Counted from the stretch's first letter, positions 47,419 to 60,278 are shown. The stretch is DNA of 64,000 bases from Utricularia gibba (GCA_002189035.1 NEEC01000002.1:6471001-6535000), one strand, 5' to 3'. The notes: generated by a model not told the origin, from the letters alone. Numbers and translations: made by a program.

Positions 47419-49510
47419 TTAGGACAAGGCATCCTCAGTGCATGCTCCCCCAGGAGATGGAGACACAGAGTGGTCTCTTGATTCATCCTCGGCCACCGGC
47501 GACTGTTCCACTCCGACCTCCTCAATCATCCTCACAACTTCGCCCATCGTCGGCCGGTTTTCTGGGTTCGCCGCCACGCAGGCCATTGCAACGTGCAGCA
47601 TCGAGACGAGCTCTTCTTCGATGTTGGTGAACCGCAGCAGCTCTCGATCAAAGACCTCCCCTGTCCACTCATCCCTCACCATGGATCGCACCCAACCGGG
47701 TAGATCCTCATGTTCTGAGCAAGCTTTTCCGGTGAGGACTTCAAGCAACACTACACCGAAGCTGTAAACGTCTGCCCTTTGTGATAGCTTCTTGATCTCT
47801 GCCTGCTCTGGTGCTCTGTATCCCCTCAATCTTTCTATGGCGTGAGTGGGGTTGAGGAGGAGGGCGAGCCCGAAATCGGATATTCGAGCGGTACCGTTCT
47901 TGTCGAGGAGAATGTTGGAGGATTTCACGTTGCCGTGAGGGATTCCTGAGCCTGAATACTCCTGGTGGATCTTTGCTAGACCGCGGGATATGCCAAGAAT
48001 CATGCTGATTCTGGTTGTCCAGTCTAGTGGGATTCTTCCTGTTCCTCTGGAACCTGAATATATCAACAAAAACTGTTAAGTTTAGTTTTCATGTACAGGA
48101 TGTTGGTGTTTATTGGTTCCACTCACTTTGAAGAAGCGAATGCAAGCTTCCATTGGGGAGATAGTCGTAGATCAGCAGCTTTTCTTCTCTGGTGTAGTAA
48201 AAAGCTCTGAACTTGACAACATTCGGGTGCCTCAGGTTCCCGATGATTTCCATGTACTGTTCAAAGTCTTTTCTCGAACAGGGATTCGAATCTTTTAGCC
48301 GTTTCACCGCCACGGTATCGCCGTCGTGGAGGACTGCTCGGTACACCGTTCCTAAGCTTCCTTTTCCCAACATCTCAGCCGATGCACGGAGGAGATCCTC
48401 CAATTCAAATGCTGTTGTTCTGTCAAAGAACACGAGCTTCCCTTTCTCTGTTGCATTCGCCATTGGGACGTTCCCTGCCGCGGCGATAACCCGTCTTCCG
48501 CCGCCGGAGGAAGTGCTTCTCTTCCCGCTTTCAGTCTCCGCCACCGCTGAATTCGTGTCGCAGAACAATCTCCGGCAACAGCAAGTGAATGTGACAAACA
48601 CCAGAAGAAAAAGGAGAACAGAGTTCACCACAATGATAGTAACTACTACTCTGTTTCTTAGTTTTCTGTGATTGGTGTAAGGAGAGTGTTGAACTGGAGG
48701 GGGAGAAATAGAATTCGAGGATAGGGTTTCAGAGGATGCCGGCGCCGGCGCCGGCGTATTGTTCTTGAAAACAGAGCAACTGGGAAATGGGTTGTTTCCA
48801 CAGAGCCCTTTATTGCCGACAAAGCTACCTCTACCGTATCGGAAAATCAAGCGCCATGGAAGCGGCCCTGACAATTCATTGTTCGATAAGTTCAGATACC
48901 GAAGATGTGGAAGATACTCGATTGAGCTCGGAATGCCCCCTGAAATTTCATTGTTTTGCAATTGGAGAGTTATCAAGTTCTTCAGTGTAGCAATCTCCGT
49001 CGGAATCGGTCCCCGGAGATTGTTATTCGACAAATCAATAAGAAGCAGATGTTGCAGAGAGGATATCTCCGGCGGGACCTGCCCAGAGAAGTCGTTCCCA
49101 GAGAGATAAATGAGCTTCAGATTTAAGCAATTGATGATCGGAAAAAGGGTGCCGTTCAGACGATTGCCACGGAGATCAAGGAATCGGAGCTGGCTAAGAG
49201 AGGAGATAGCGCTGATTGGGCCGCGCAGGTTGAGCGCAGGGAGACTCAAACCAGTGACACGGCGGTTGGTACATTCCACCCCCACCCAATAAGCAGAGCA
49301 GGCGGCGGTAACCGCCGTCCAGTTGGAGGTGAGGACGCCGTGGGGGTCCGCCTGAGAACGGAAAAGAGAAAGGGCAGCGGTGTCATCAGCCTCGGAAAGT
49401 AAACGGCGGTGATTTATCAGAGGTGAAGTAACGAGGAACAAAAAGCACCTGAACCAGAAGCCTTCCATGACGAAGACCCCAAGCACATGAATATTTCTAA
49501 AGCCCTTCAT
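47419..49510 (-). CDS. PXC1: LRR receptor-like kinase PXC1 (LRR-RLK subfamily III)
   Basis: Two exons (49510-48127 and 48053-47419) encode 672 residues, or 658 from the Met at 49468. In order there are a signal peptide, an LRRNT-like region ([19 protein letters not shown]), about five LRRs ([42 protein letters not shown] and so on), a Ser/Pro-rich juxtamembrane region, one transmembrane helix ([19 protein letters not shown]) and a kinase domain. The kinase has [36 protein letters not shown] and YRAPEQ. HGN replaces HRD at the catalytic loop, as usual in subfamily III. The match to PXC1, a regulator of secondary wall formation in xylem fibres, extends through [10 protein letters not shown] and the tail VEQSPV. 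The frame is intact. Confidence 0.93.
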
Positions 49511-52500
49511 TTTCCAATTGAATATTAATATTTCAAAATATTTTAAAGCTTAAATTCTGAAAAGAATAAAAAGAATTTCAAACCGGTCAAAAGAGTGAAA
49601 CCATTAAAAGAAGGCCAAAAAAAGCGTTGGACTTATTGGCAGGGGAAGAAAAGAGCACCTCGGTGTAATTTCCTTTCTCCTTTTTAATAAACAATTTAGA
49701 GGTGTTTGTTTGACAAGATGATTTAACGGTTTAAATATTCGTGTTTTGATAACAATATATGTTTCGTATACTAGTTAAAATAACATACGAGTGCTTTATA
49801 AAACTACTATAAACTAAAATAATGTTTTGGAAAATTTTTGAAAACTATTTTTACTTTTCGAAATTATTTTAGAAAAATAGAAATAATCAATTTTTTATTT
49901 TTTTAAAAATAGTTTTAATAATATAATTTTAAAATTATTTTTGATAAAATTAATTTTACAATTAAAAATATTTTAGAACAAAATTCTTTTTATTTTTGAA
50001 AAATATAAATAGATTTTAAAAATTTTGTAAGACACTAATTAAATATTTGAAAACCCATCTTTTAGTTAATTTTGTTAAACAATTCAATTTAAGAAATATT
50101 TATTTTAAACACATTTACCAAATATAATATTATATATTATTAATTATGTTATCCTACAAAAATGATCTTACAATAACTATTTAAGTAAATTTGACATAAT
50201 CATGATTAAATCTATTTATATTAAGGTTTACAATATTTACTATTATCCTTAGTAGGTTATTAATTTGCTAAATAAAGGTGTGCTTCTAGTGGTCCGGACG
50301 TGATTGCCTCATTCGGTCACACCTTCTAGATAATTCACATGCGCTTTCTTGGTAAATCTGGAACAGTCAAAATGTGAATTTATTTATCCTCATAATATTT
50401 TCTTTTTTACCCACTGAGAAAAAAAAAATGTTTAAAAAAAGTAGTAGTGATTGATTGATTATAAAGGTTCGTACTTGTATTTGCAAGATTCCACTGTAAA
50501 AAGCAGGCTTTTTTACCCTATAACTTTACTTCACCTACGAAGTTCTCTGTCCCTATGTTACCATGTTACCTGTCACGGTAAAAAAATAAATGCCAAATTC
50601 CAAACACATATTTGTCTTCTTATTAAAAAAAACAGAACCAGCTGATTAATTCATTTTTTATTTTTTTCCAAAAAAATATTTTAGAGATATTATTAATATC
50701 ATAATTTAAAAACTTTAATGCCAGGCTATCATCTTGTGCTCATTTTTCCTGATTTGTACATAAAGCTTTCACTTTATGTGACACCGAAGACTAACTCGTC
50801 TTGGAATTCATTGTGACTTTGTTCGAATAATTTTCGAATAAAAAATAAACCTTATTGTATGAAATTTACAATAGTAATCAAATGTCAAGATCCATACTTA
50901 TTTTATAGGATATTGTATATTTCGAACATCAAACTTTTATGATTTTACGTTTTACTGTTATAAATTTAAAAATTTCATATAAAATTACTCTATTTACTTA
51001 TGTTTCTTCTTTCGTTCGAAATTAATGTAAAATAATTTTAATATACTCTTAGACTTATATTAAAATAGTAATTAAATAGAAGAATTATTCTAATTTTGAT
51101 TTGAAATAGCGTTCACATGGGAAAAAATCAACCATATGATTTTTATACAAGTGCCCGGTCAACAATGGAAACCTGACGGAAAATTTAGATTTTTTTAAAA
51201 AATAACCACATAAAAAAAAAGAGAAGTTTCCATTGCCTATTCTCAAATGGGCCTGGATTTTGAAATTAAACACGTGGACGGCGTCCGTTGGGCCCAGCTA
51301 CATCGAACCGTACGAATTTGACGTGGTTTTTGCTGTCGCATTTTACATCCTTAATAAACAAAACTGTATTTTAAATTTAGAAGTAAAATTAATTAAATGG
51401 CAGTTTCGTACGGCAATGCCCACTTCAACGAAAAAAATGCATTTTATTATTATAATTCTATAATATTAGATTTGTTTTTATTCCTTAATACAGAAAGAAA
51501 AATGGGGCTCCAGGCATTCCAATTTAAATGAAATAAAAAATGCCATGATAATTGCGAACATTAGACGCTAAGTAGGACATCATAATTGTGCAATCCACAA
51601 TAAGTGTCATAATAATAGCACTTTACTCCATTCTATAATCACCATCTTCGCAATCCCCAATATTTAATACCCCATTCTATTTAAAAAAAACTCAAGATTA
51701 TCTTTTAATTTATAACTCCAATTTAATTATTATAATTATTCACGTCATAAAGAGTAATAAAATCATCATTCCTCACCATTTTTGGGCAATTCACAAAATT
51801 AGACATCGAATTGGCCTGCAAAATCAGTAGTTATTCAAAGTTATTTTTCTAAAAAAATGTACAAGCAAAAGTCATCACTTGAAATCAATATTTTAAATTT
51901 AGAATTTTAGATTTTTTTTTACGAAATTAGGATTTTGCTTTAAATGCGATATTTATTTTTTACAGTTCACCACCAGTAAAAAGAAATTTCCTATTGGGTG
52001 ATTTTGAAATTTGAATGCTATAAAAAATATACAATAAAAAAGTAATGTTTTGCATTTAATATTGTGCAGCAGTACTTGAGAAAAAAAAGTAATTTTTTAA
52101 TATTTTTATTTCTAGCTAATTGAGAGAAAAAGAAACCCAATAGCGATAGCACGTGCCCCCTCCAATTATTATTGTACACGCAATAGTATGTGTTTTTGAA
52201 ATAAATTATATTTATTAAAAAATATTTTGAAAATATATTTAAATCACCATCGACTTTTAATTAAAAATATTAGAAAGATTTATTATTTTAAAAAGCTAAA
52301 TAATTTCAAATATATATGAAAATCAATTCTAAAAAAATAAATTTCAAAAAAATCATTTTAATTTTGAGTATTACATATTAAATATTGTTTCTAAAATGGA
52401 CGGATTGTATAATGCTTAAAATGCATTAAAAGAATATTTAATATAATTAATTATTAATAAATACCGGCACGGATACCCCAAACGGCGCTTGTTAGGTGAA

Positions 52501-53394
52501 GTGGCTTTTTCATTTTCTTCGGTTATTTTTTATGTTACACATATGCCCTCGCTTTCTGAGGTGCATTTCCATTTTCACCCTTGGTTTCCGTTGATTCACG
52601 AAATGGCCACCAGGCTTTTCTCGTTCTTTTAATTATTCTTTATTTATTTATTTTCCAATTACTATATTTTTTATAAATATTTTATTTATAAATTTATGCA
52701 TTATTCATCTCCTAAAATTATTGTGTCTACACATAGTAAAGTAATATATCTAATGTCAACATCCATACTACCCATAATATAATAATGTTCGATTTGAACA
52801 TTTAACAAATGAGATTTTTATTATTATTCTATACAAAATTATGAGAATTTGTTTATTTAATGCATGTATTTTTTTTCGTTTGTAATTAATATAAGATATC
52901 ATCTCAACCTTTGATCTTATACCTAGCATTGAAACACTGAATTAAACCTTAAAAAATATTATATATTTATTTATTTATATTTATTAACTTTTAATATTCG
53001 AGAATCAGAAAAAGTGATGAAAAAATATTTCAAATTTAAATTGTGATCTTCGGAATGGTAAAGAAATCAATTTCAATTATTTAGTAATAAATGAAAAATG
53101 TTAATTAATTGGCACGGCAATAAAATTAGGTTGGGGTATTTATTATTAAATTTTAAGCAGGAATAAAAAAGGAGAATTGAAATCCGTCCACTTTTGAGTT
53201 TTTGTCCTTTTTAATTATTATTTTTCTCGTTGTTTCTTTTCTTGTAAGCTCCATTAATGGCGATTGGAGTGAACTGAAGCTCAACGCTCTTCGCATTTCC
53301 CATACCGAGATTTCAAGTCAAGGGTTCAGCAGCAAAACGCTTGGTGTTTCTGCTTCAAATCTGAGTTCCATTTCTGGGTCCATTTTCAGAAATA
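49511..53394. other. Long AT-rich intergenic region
   Basis: About 3.9 kb with only tiny open frames. The PXC1 promoter lies at the left end and the AHL leader at the right end (from about 53180). No transposon ends, tRNA or tandem repeat were found by eye. Confidence 0.45.
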
Positions 53395-55059
53395 ATGGAG
53401 GTGGATGATAGAGAAGCCACGGATTCTGGCTCATTAAGTGGTAACCCAGAGTTGGATTCATCCTCCACCGGCGGAGATTCCTTCGTCCGGGGAGACTCCG
53501 GGGTTCCTGGATCACTGAACATGAACATCTCCATGGAAATGAACGCGCCAGTGGCGGTGACGAACGCGCCCGCCGTTACCGCCGGCTGCGGAGTAATCGA
53601 CGGTGTTGTGGATATTGGTTCAGCTGAATTGCGCACCAGGGGACAGGGGACTCGGCAACGGGGAAGAAGAAGAGGGGGAGACCAAGAAAGTATGACGCGG
53701 AAGGGAATCTCATTCCGTCGTACATCAAAACATCTCCGGTGGGCTTTGTTTCACCGGCGGCGTTGTCTTATGGGATTCCGTCCGGCCAAAAGCGTGGCCG
53801 TGGTCGGCCGCCCGGTTCTGGTAACTGGCAAATTCTTGCCTCTTTGGGTAAGTTTACTTTAACATTCTCATTTCTTACATGTTTTTCTCCAAAAAAACCT
53901 GCCTTTAAAATCCTCTTCCATCCATCTTCCTGATTTCCAATGACCCGAGCTTCGGCTGTCCAAATCTGAGTGCAGTGTGACTCCTACACTCAAATCGGAA
54001 TTCGCCATTTATTTTCGCTTCCTGTAATCTTCTGGGATTTGACTTCATCCATTTCACATTCTCCCCTGTGGTTTGGCATTACATTTTGCGGCTTCTGCAG
54101 GGGATTTGTTCGTAAACTCAGGAGGAGGGAACTTCACTCCTCATGTGGTCACCGTGGAAGCAGGGGAGGTATTCCAAATGACAATTTCACTGTAGTTTTT
54201 CTGTAGTGATTCTCATCATTGTTCGAGTACATCAGTGAGAAATTTGCTTGTGATTCGGTTTGCTTTTCACCGCTGGTTTTCTGTGGATTCTTTTTCTCCT
54301 TGCTGCTAGCCCCATCATCTTTATGCACTCTCTCTGAGATTTGGTTGCAGGATGTTGCGGGGAAGATACTGACCTTTGCCCAGAAGGGGTATCAAGGGAT
54401 CTGTGTTCTCTCCGCCAATGGTCCGGTATCCAACGTCACTCTCCGGCAGCCAGGGGCTTCCGGTGGTCTGCTAACATATGAGGTCTGTGCCACTCCATAT
54501 TATAACCGTCGGAAGTGCTGTAAACCTGGTGAAAGTGAAACAAGCTTGACGAATGCAGGGGAGGTTTGAGATCTTGACTTTAACCGGATCCTACACCGTT
54601 TCCGAGACGTCCGGAATCAAGAGCCGCTCCGGAGGATTAAGCGTCTCGTTGGCTAGCTCCGATGGCCGTGTCATCGGCGGCGGAGTGGCTGGGATGCTCA
54701 CGGCAGCTAGCCCCATCCAGGCAAGAACTTCAACAATACCATGTTCCATCTTCATTCTTCTGATGAGATGCGTCCTGTGGCTCTAGATTGTGGTCGGAAG
54801 CTTCGTTCCAAACGGTTTCAAATTTCCTAAACGCAAGGCCCCCGCCGATCCGGGAGTATCTCCGGCAGCACCTCGTCCGATGGCTGCAGTCACCGCTGCA
54901 ACACCGATATCCCAAGCACCACCACAAAGCGGCGGCGGCACCATCCTTAACTTGTCAAATTCGGCTTCCGCTGACTGGAAAGGACCCGCTCCACATGCTC
55001 CAGTTCCCCATCATCAATCGCCGGACATCAACATTCCGATGCCGGCGGAGGACCAGTGA
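53395..55059 (+). CDS. AHL protein: two AT-hooks plus PPC/DUF296 domain (frame broken by one missing base)
   Basis: Five exons: 53395-53847, 54101-54168, 54351-54482, 54559-54720 and 54787-55059. An acidic Ser/Gly-rich start is followed by AT-hook 1 (KKKRGRPRKYD), AT-hook 2 (KRGRGRPPGSGNW) and a PPC/DUF296 domain (GGNFTPHVVTVEAGED, GICVLSANGPVSNVTLRQP, GRFEILTLTGSY, GGGVAGMLTAASPIQIVVGSF). These proteins bind AT-rich matrix-attachment DNA and form oligomers through PPC. One base is missing between about 53622 and 53655, before hook 1. With it the CDS is 363 codons. As written both hooks would be lost. The intron after 54720 has a GC donor (CAG|GCAAGA). Confidence 0.9.
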
Positions 55060-55643
55060 CTCCATCAACACGACTCAGCCGCAGTTGACTTCTCCCATGA
55101 GTTTCCTTCTTTAGGGCAATTACTGTTGTCCAGGTACATTAGGTACTCGATTAGGCTATTTCCAAACCCTAAATAACTAGCTTTCCCAAATTTAGGATGT
55201 GGATATACATTACACTGGTGGCATCAACTAATTTTAATTTTCAATATTACAAATAATGAAATATTTTGTTGGCACCTGTATTTTTTTAAAAAATTATTAT
55301 TGAATTATTTTAAATTACAAATCGTTCATAAAATAAATTAAAAAAATTGAATTACGATTACATTTTTTGTTAAATTTAAGACATTGATTAATAATATTTT
55401 TTACTTTGATTTTGAATTTTAATCTAGAAATAATTGAGGAGTAAAAACAAGTTATAAAGATGCAATAAATAATTTATTGTCCAATTAATTTTTATAATAT
55501 TTGTATTTTAATTTAAAAATTACGGATAATTGATTTATCCGGACGGGAGAGCAGAAGCCGTTGGTATATCCGCCAGAGGAGCGGGTGAGGGAAGGGAAGC
55601 AATTCTCACACACTCCAAGGTAGGGTAAGCGCAGGGCAGGGCA
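55060..55643. other. AT-rich spacer and PRXIIE promoter
   Basis: AT-rich to about 55530, then a GC-richer leader for PRXIIE. No gene is seen. Confidence 0.45.
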
Positions 55644-56315
55644 ATGGCGGCAGCTACAGCAACCACCGGTGCGTTCACTGCGGCAAGGTTTATCGGCTCA
55701 TCGTCGTCGAAGCTGAAGCCGGCGTTCGGTCATCTTTCATTCCGAGGGAATCTTGGAACCTCGTATCCGATGAGGATTTCTCGCATCGGGTGGGCTCGAT
55801 TCTCCACCGTTCCTAAGATCTCCGCGGTGATATCCGTCGGCGACAAGCTCCCGGACGGGACGCTATCCTACTTCGACGACGCCGACGAGCTGCAAACCGT
55901 CTCGATCTCTGAAATCACTGCGAACAAGAAGACCATTCTCTTCGCTGTCCCTGGCGCGTTTACCCCGACCTGTTCGCAGAAGCATCTCCCTGGGTTTGTC
56001 GAAAAGGCTGCGGATTTGAAGGGGAAAGGGGTCGACGCGATTGCTTGTATTTCGGTCAATGACGCCTTCGTGATGAAGGCGTGGAAGAAGGATTTGAAAA
56101 TTGGGGATGAGGTTTTGTTGTTGAGCGATGGGAATGGAGATTTCACAAAGGCGATTGGGTGCGAATTGGATTTGAGCGATAAGCCTGTTGGTCTGGGAGT
56201 GAGGTCTCGCAGGTACGCCATGCTTGTAGAAGATGGTGTTGTGAAGATCTTGAACTTGGAGGAAGGTGGCGCCTTTAATGTCAGCAGCGCTGAGGATCTG
56301 CTCAATGCCCTTTGA
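55644..56315 (+). CDS. PRXIIE: Type II peroxiredoxin, chloroplast (PRXIIE)
   Basis: This is an intact intronless frame of 223 residues. The first 60 residues are a Ser/Ala/Arg-rich transit peptide. The mature enzyme starts near [16 protein letters not shown]. The peroxidatic Cys is in [16 protein letters not shown] and the second Cys in [15 protein letters not shown], the spacing of atypical two-Cys type II peroxiredoxins. [14 protein letters not shown] is conserved. The enzyme reduces H2O2 and alkyl hydroperoxides in the stroma using glutaredoxin or thioredoxin. A 270-codon minus-strand frame across the gene is a shadow. Confidence 0.96.
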   Translation: MAAATATTGAFTAARFIGSSSSKLKPAFGHLSFRGNLGTSYPMRISRIGWARFSTVPKISAVISVGDKLPDGTLSYFDDADELQTVSISEITANKKTILFAVPGAFTPTCSQKHLPGFVEKAADLKGKGVDAIACISVNDAFVMKAWKKDLKIGDEVLLLSDGNGDFTKAIGCELDLSDKPVGLGVRSRRYAMLVEDGVVKILNLEEGGAFNVSSAEDLLNAL

Positions 56316-56575
56316 GAGTAACCTTTTGTTTACTTTATTTGCTACTGGGATGAGCTTACTGTTCCAAGTTCTGTTATCCATGAAATGCTTCTGTTCTTTG
56401 AAATAAAATGGATGGAGATTCCTCATTTTGTGATTCCTGATGTGCTTAAGCAATCTAATCTTCCAGCCAAATACATCAGAACGGATACCCTGCAGCCAAA
56501 GTTGCAATCTTTCACAGTGCTTTGTTCTGTACCATAAATGGAAGGAAATAAGGCACAGTACACCGGAGATGTGAT

Positions 56576-57888
56576 TCACCCCGACGGCCGGACATAGGAC
56601 AGAACGGTGTAAAACGTCTGTGCCACCGTCAGTGCCAGTAGAACAAACGCCGCCGCCGCCGAGATAAGCGACCACGGCGTGTCAAAATAGGTGTATTTGA
56701 AGGTCGCCCAGTGAACATTCCATTTGTTATGATAATAATCATGAACCTGGTTGAACAACTCCGACAGATAACTGGAATCACTGTCAAAAGACACGTCTTT
56801 CCCGAGATTATTGATGAAATCCGCGACATGGGAGTCTGTCCCGAAGTAATTATCCATGATGTTCTTGTCGCAGAGGTACTCCACATCTTTACCGGAGTTG
56901 ATCAGGCAATCGAGGAACGTGGCGTATGTCGTCATATGCTTAGAACACGCCCGCCGGCATTGCTCGTACGCCACGCAGTTATGTAGGAAGGCGCTCATGA
57001 AATCATCTAGTGATATTGTGGCCATGGAGATGACGCCGTGCCGGAAGCTTACCGCCAAGAAGCTGTCGTGCTCATTAGGCTTGAACTTGATTCCGGCCCG
57101 GCGGAGCTTGGTGATGCATTTGATGAGGCGAGTGTTGGGGAACCGAGCTCCATCTGGTTCTTCATAGCCGATGGGTATGAAACTTGATCGGAGAAGATCG
57201 AGTAGGTGTTGCGCCGCTGGGTTTTGGAAGTTTCCGATGAGTTCCTCCGGTCGTTGGAAGCCGATGTTGAAGAACATGAGCGCTAAGGTAGAGAGAGATT
57301 GGGATTCCCTAGCGGGGTTTCTGGTGAGATCATACAGACGCTGGAGTACGAAGAAAGGGACTTGGTTTTCAAGGTTGATGAAATCCCGGAGGAAGAAGGA
57401 GATGATCCATGAAACTGAAACCAGAGGATCATCGCGTTCGAAAGGAATAATCTCATTGAACTTTCTGAAAAACTCGATCAGGAAACACCCGTCAAGAACC
57501 AACATTTCAACGAATTCATCAGCTGTGTACTCAAAATGCGACGAATAACAACCTCGGGCCAATTCTTCCACGGTTCCAACAGAAGCCAACAAGTGCTCAA
57601 GTCCTATACCTCGGGTTTTCTCGATTCGCTTCAGAAGGCTTCCGAGGAACCTCCACTTGTGTTCCTCCACCATTTTCAGATGGGGGGCGCCGTGATGGTA
57701 CGGTCCGATGGAAATCACATGTGGCCCGTAGCCGCTGGGGTTGATCTCCGTGAGGCTCGGGGGACCCTGAAGATGGAGCATGTGCTCCGGCCGGCTGAGT
57801 TCCGAAGGATCCTGGGAGGATCGGCAATTTTCTGGAGCATCAGAGTTAATCTGTTGCTGATGGCTTGATCTGGGTCAGGGACACCCAT
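56576..57888 (-). CDS. DUF247 (UPF0481) membrane protein, frame broken by one missing base
   Basis: The gene is intronless. It starts at MGVPDPDQAISNRLTL (57888). The conserved DUF247 opening CSIFRVP, then PSLTEINPSGYGPHVISIGPYHHG, is split between two frames by one missing base in a five-base G run (+ strand) at 57759-57763. With it the CDS is 438 codons, a normal family length. Later blocks include EMLVLDGCFLIEFFR, DFINLENQVPFFVLQRLY, FMSAFLHNCVAYEQC and a C-terminal transmembrane helix (SLISAAAAFVLLALTVAQ). The biochemical role is unknown. DUF247 genes are large plant families and some act in self-incompatibility of grasses, but nothing here points to that. Confidence 0.9.
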
Positions 57889-58304
57889 TATTCTCGATGG
57901 ATATGACAGCAGAAGCTTTTGAACCAGTGAACGGGATAACAGGGAAAGATGGATGATGATGATGTCATTGGTGTGGTGAGTCAACAATGACAACTCAGAA
58001 ACACATGTTCATCCGCCAAGTTGAAATACTGGTAAAGAAAAAGACAAGAAGATTTATAATAGTTTCATCAAAGCATGCCTCAACGCAAAAGGGTTCTAGT
58101 GTTTTTACAGAATGGAAATCTCCATAATAAGTACATATATCAAGCTGCCATAGTGCAGTTCACAACTTCAACACAAGAAGTTTGAGAGTAGCTTGTCATT
58201 GTCATTACAGAGCCACAAGAACACTTCAATAGAACTCTAGCAAGACAAAAGGATACACCAATCCCATTGTAAGGAAAGCATATGAACTTCTGAATTCGGA
58301 ACAG
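57889..58304. other. DUF247 promoter and BUD31 3' UTR
   Basis: No gene is seen. DUF247 leader sequence lies near 57889-58000, including a GATGATGATGATG run at 57952-57964. The remainder is probably the BUD31 3' UTR. Confidence 0.4.
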
Positions 58305-58993
58305 TTAGTCGCCACTTGCACAGCCACCACATCCGCAGTGGACACACTCGATCACTTTTTCCTCACGCAAATGCTTTGGGACTCGGCAAACACAAGTTGT
58401 CTGGAAATTGTGATCCCGGGGCTGCATGCACCTCAAGCAGCATAGCCTTTCGTAACCAGGCTGCCATGAAAAAGGTGATACTGAGATGTGTATAGCAGCA
58501 TTTTACAATGAATACCAAGTAACATAAAAACTAAGTTTTTTTTTCTCCCATATCAATCGGCTTACCTTTTTCCATTTAGCAATCAAATTGCGATCTGCAT
58601 ACCCTTGATCTAAGCAGAACTCATACAATTCCTTGGATATTTCTTTCCTTCGATGATAAAGGTCATAAATGTAGCGACTCTTCTGATGGGCAATTTTAAA
58701 AATAGGCCACAAGGCCTCGCATTTGCGTTTTCCGTCATGTGGATCAAGCTCAGCTGCAATACAAACATAAAAAGAGTATGATTTTTCCGTAACTATAACC
58801 AATTTATCAAACAAAAGTGAAAGAGCTTTGAAGGACTTCAAGAGATAACAATAAACTGGCTAATGAAAAGGAACTAAATGGCCATGAGAATGCATATACC
58901 TTCTCTCATCTTTCCCTGTAGTTCACTTAGGGTGGGCTCAATCAACTCCCAGCCCTCTGGGTACTTCACTCGGCTTGTCTTCACTTTAGGCAT
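58305..58993 (-). CDS. BUD31: BUD31/G10 splicing factor
   Basis: Three exons (58993-58900, 58753-58566 and 58460-58305) give 145 residues, exactly the family length. The sequence is nearly invariant: [60 protein letters not shown], then the zinc-binding Cys clusters [21 protein letters not shown] and [17 protein letters not shown]31 is a component of the activated spliceosome (NineTeen-related complex) in the nucleus. A 5' UTR intron probably separates the start from the leader near 59350-59440. The frame is intact. Confidence 0.96.
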
Positions 58994-59499
58994 ACTTTTC
59001 TACAGTGAAAAAAAATAACAATCTTGCTGTCAACGAACAGAAGGTTCAAAGGAATCACAATTGAATACTAGTCTTTGCTTTGAAAATAACCAGAAAAATG
59101 GCTTAAACCCAAGTCGAATGTCACGAAGGCTACAGCTAGGGGCTTTCAAGGACCAAAGTTTGTTCATGCAGCCATACCCCCCAATGAAATTGCTAGGACA
59201 GAGAAATAGAGCCAATTAACGCCTACGAAATCCTAGCAATTACGGATTTATCACGAAACAGAATAGCCAAAAGAAACATAAATTAAAAATGAACGACGAG
59301 TGGGGAAATCGCTAGTAGAAGGCGATACAGTGACGCAAAATCCGGAAATCAGACTTACCGAGAAGGAAGAGCAAGGAGCAACAGAATTTGAAAACAGAAG
59401 GTGAGAAGAAATCTGATTTTCAAATTCCACGTAGTGAGACGAACCCTAATTGCAATTGAATTTCACCGTTCCTCGTGTGGGAAATCCCCGGAAAGTCTA

Positions 59500-60010
59500 T
59501 GGGCCGCATGGGTCAAATGGCCGGGTCTATACGACTCAAGATCAACGAACGCAAACGCTAAACCTGGAACGACGGAGGAGAACCGCTGGTGGCCCGGTCC
59601 AACACGAAGCCCAACTTTGTAGCACCAGCCCGTCAGCCTGTGGCCCGGTCGACCGGCTTTTGCCCAAGCCCAACTATAGTGGGCCAAAATGTTGTTGGCA
59701 CACCAACCCGTGGCCCAATACTAACATTTGACCAGACTGAGCACCGTGGCTAACCTCCTTGTGCATCCCAACTCCGGTGGCCGCTCCCACCAGCCTGTGG
59801 CCTGACCCAACCCAATCCCTACCCGGTGGACTTGCCCGTTTCCCCGAACAACATCGGTTGACTAGCCCATGGCCGGGTGTGACGGTGGCCGGAATCGAGT
59901 AGACCAGGACATAAGCTTCTGGCCCTTCCTAACTCTGGTGAACCAGCGGTGACCCGGAAAATAGCTCATCCCATACCCAACTCCGGTGGACTAACCTGTT
60001 TCCTGGCCTA
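59500..60010. repeat. Degenerate tandem repeat of a CCAACTCYGGTGG-containing unit
   Basis: The word CCAACTNNNGTGG or a close variant recurs at about 59612, 59670, 59768, 59930 and 59980 (the first copies have TTTGTAG and ATAGTGGG). It is repeatedly followed by CCAGCCTGTGGCC(C/T)GR(T/C)C-like text. Units are roughly 50-110 bases and strongly diverged. It lies between the BUD31 leader and the SOUL gene and resembles the 33375-33625 segment. It may be a decayed minisatellite or nested SINE-like copies. No terminal structure is clear. Confidence 0.5.
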
Positions 60011-60278
60011 CCTACCTGTTTTATCGGTTTAGCACGCGCGCTCGGAGATTGCGACGGAGGGATATGGAGTAACGGGCAGATATAGAACCGTACACGACGC
60101 CGTTAACCGCACTGTCAACTGCCTGTTTGATATTTTTCTTTGTTCAACAACCATCGCGGGAGAAAAATGGCGAAGGATGAGGTTAAATTCAAAACACTTT
60201 CTCTACGTTTTGTTTGTGGACGGGATATTTATACATTTTGGTGAAGCCCCAGAACCAAATTTCTCTCGATTATCAACC

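Noticed and set aside
55863-56675. 270-codon minus-strand open frame over PRXIIE
   Set aside because: It is antisense to a clear peroxiredoxin gene and has no recognisable domain. It is a composition shadow.
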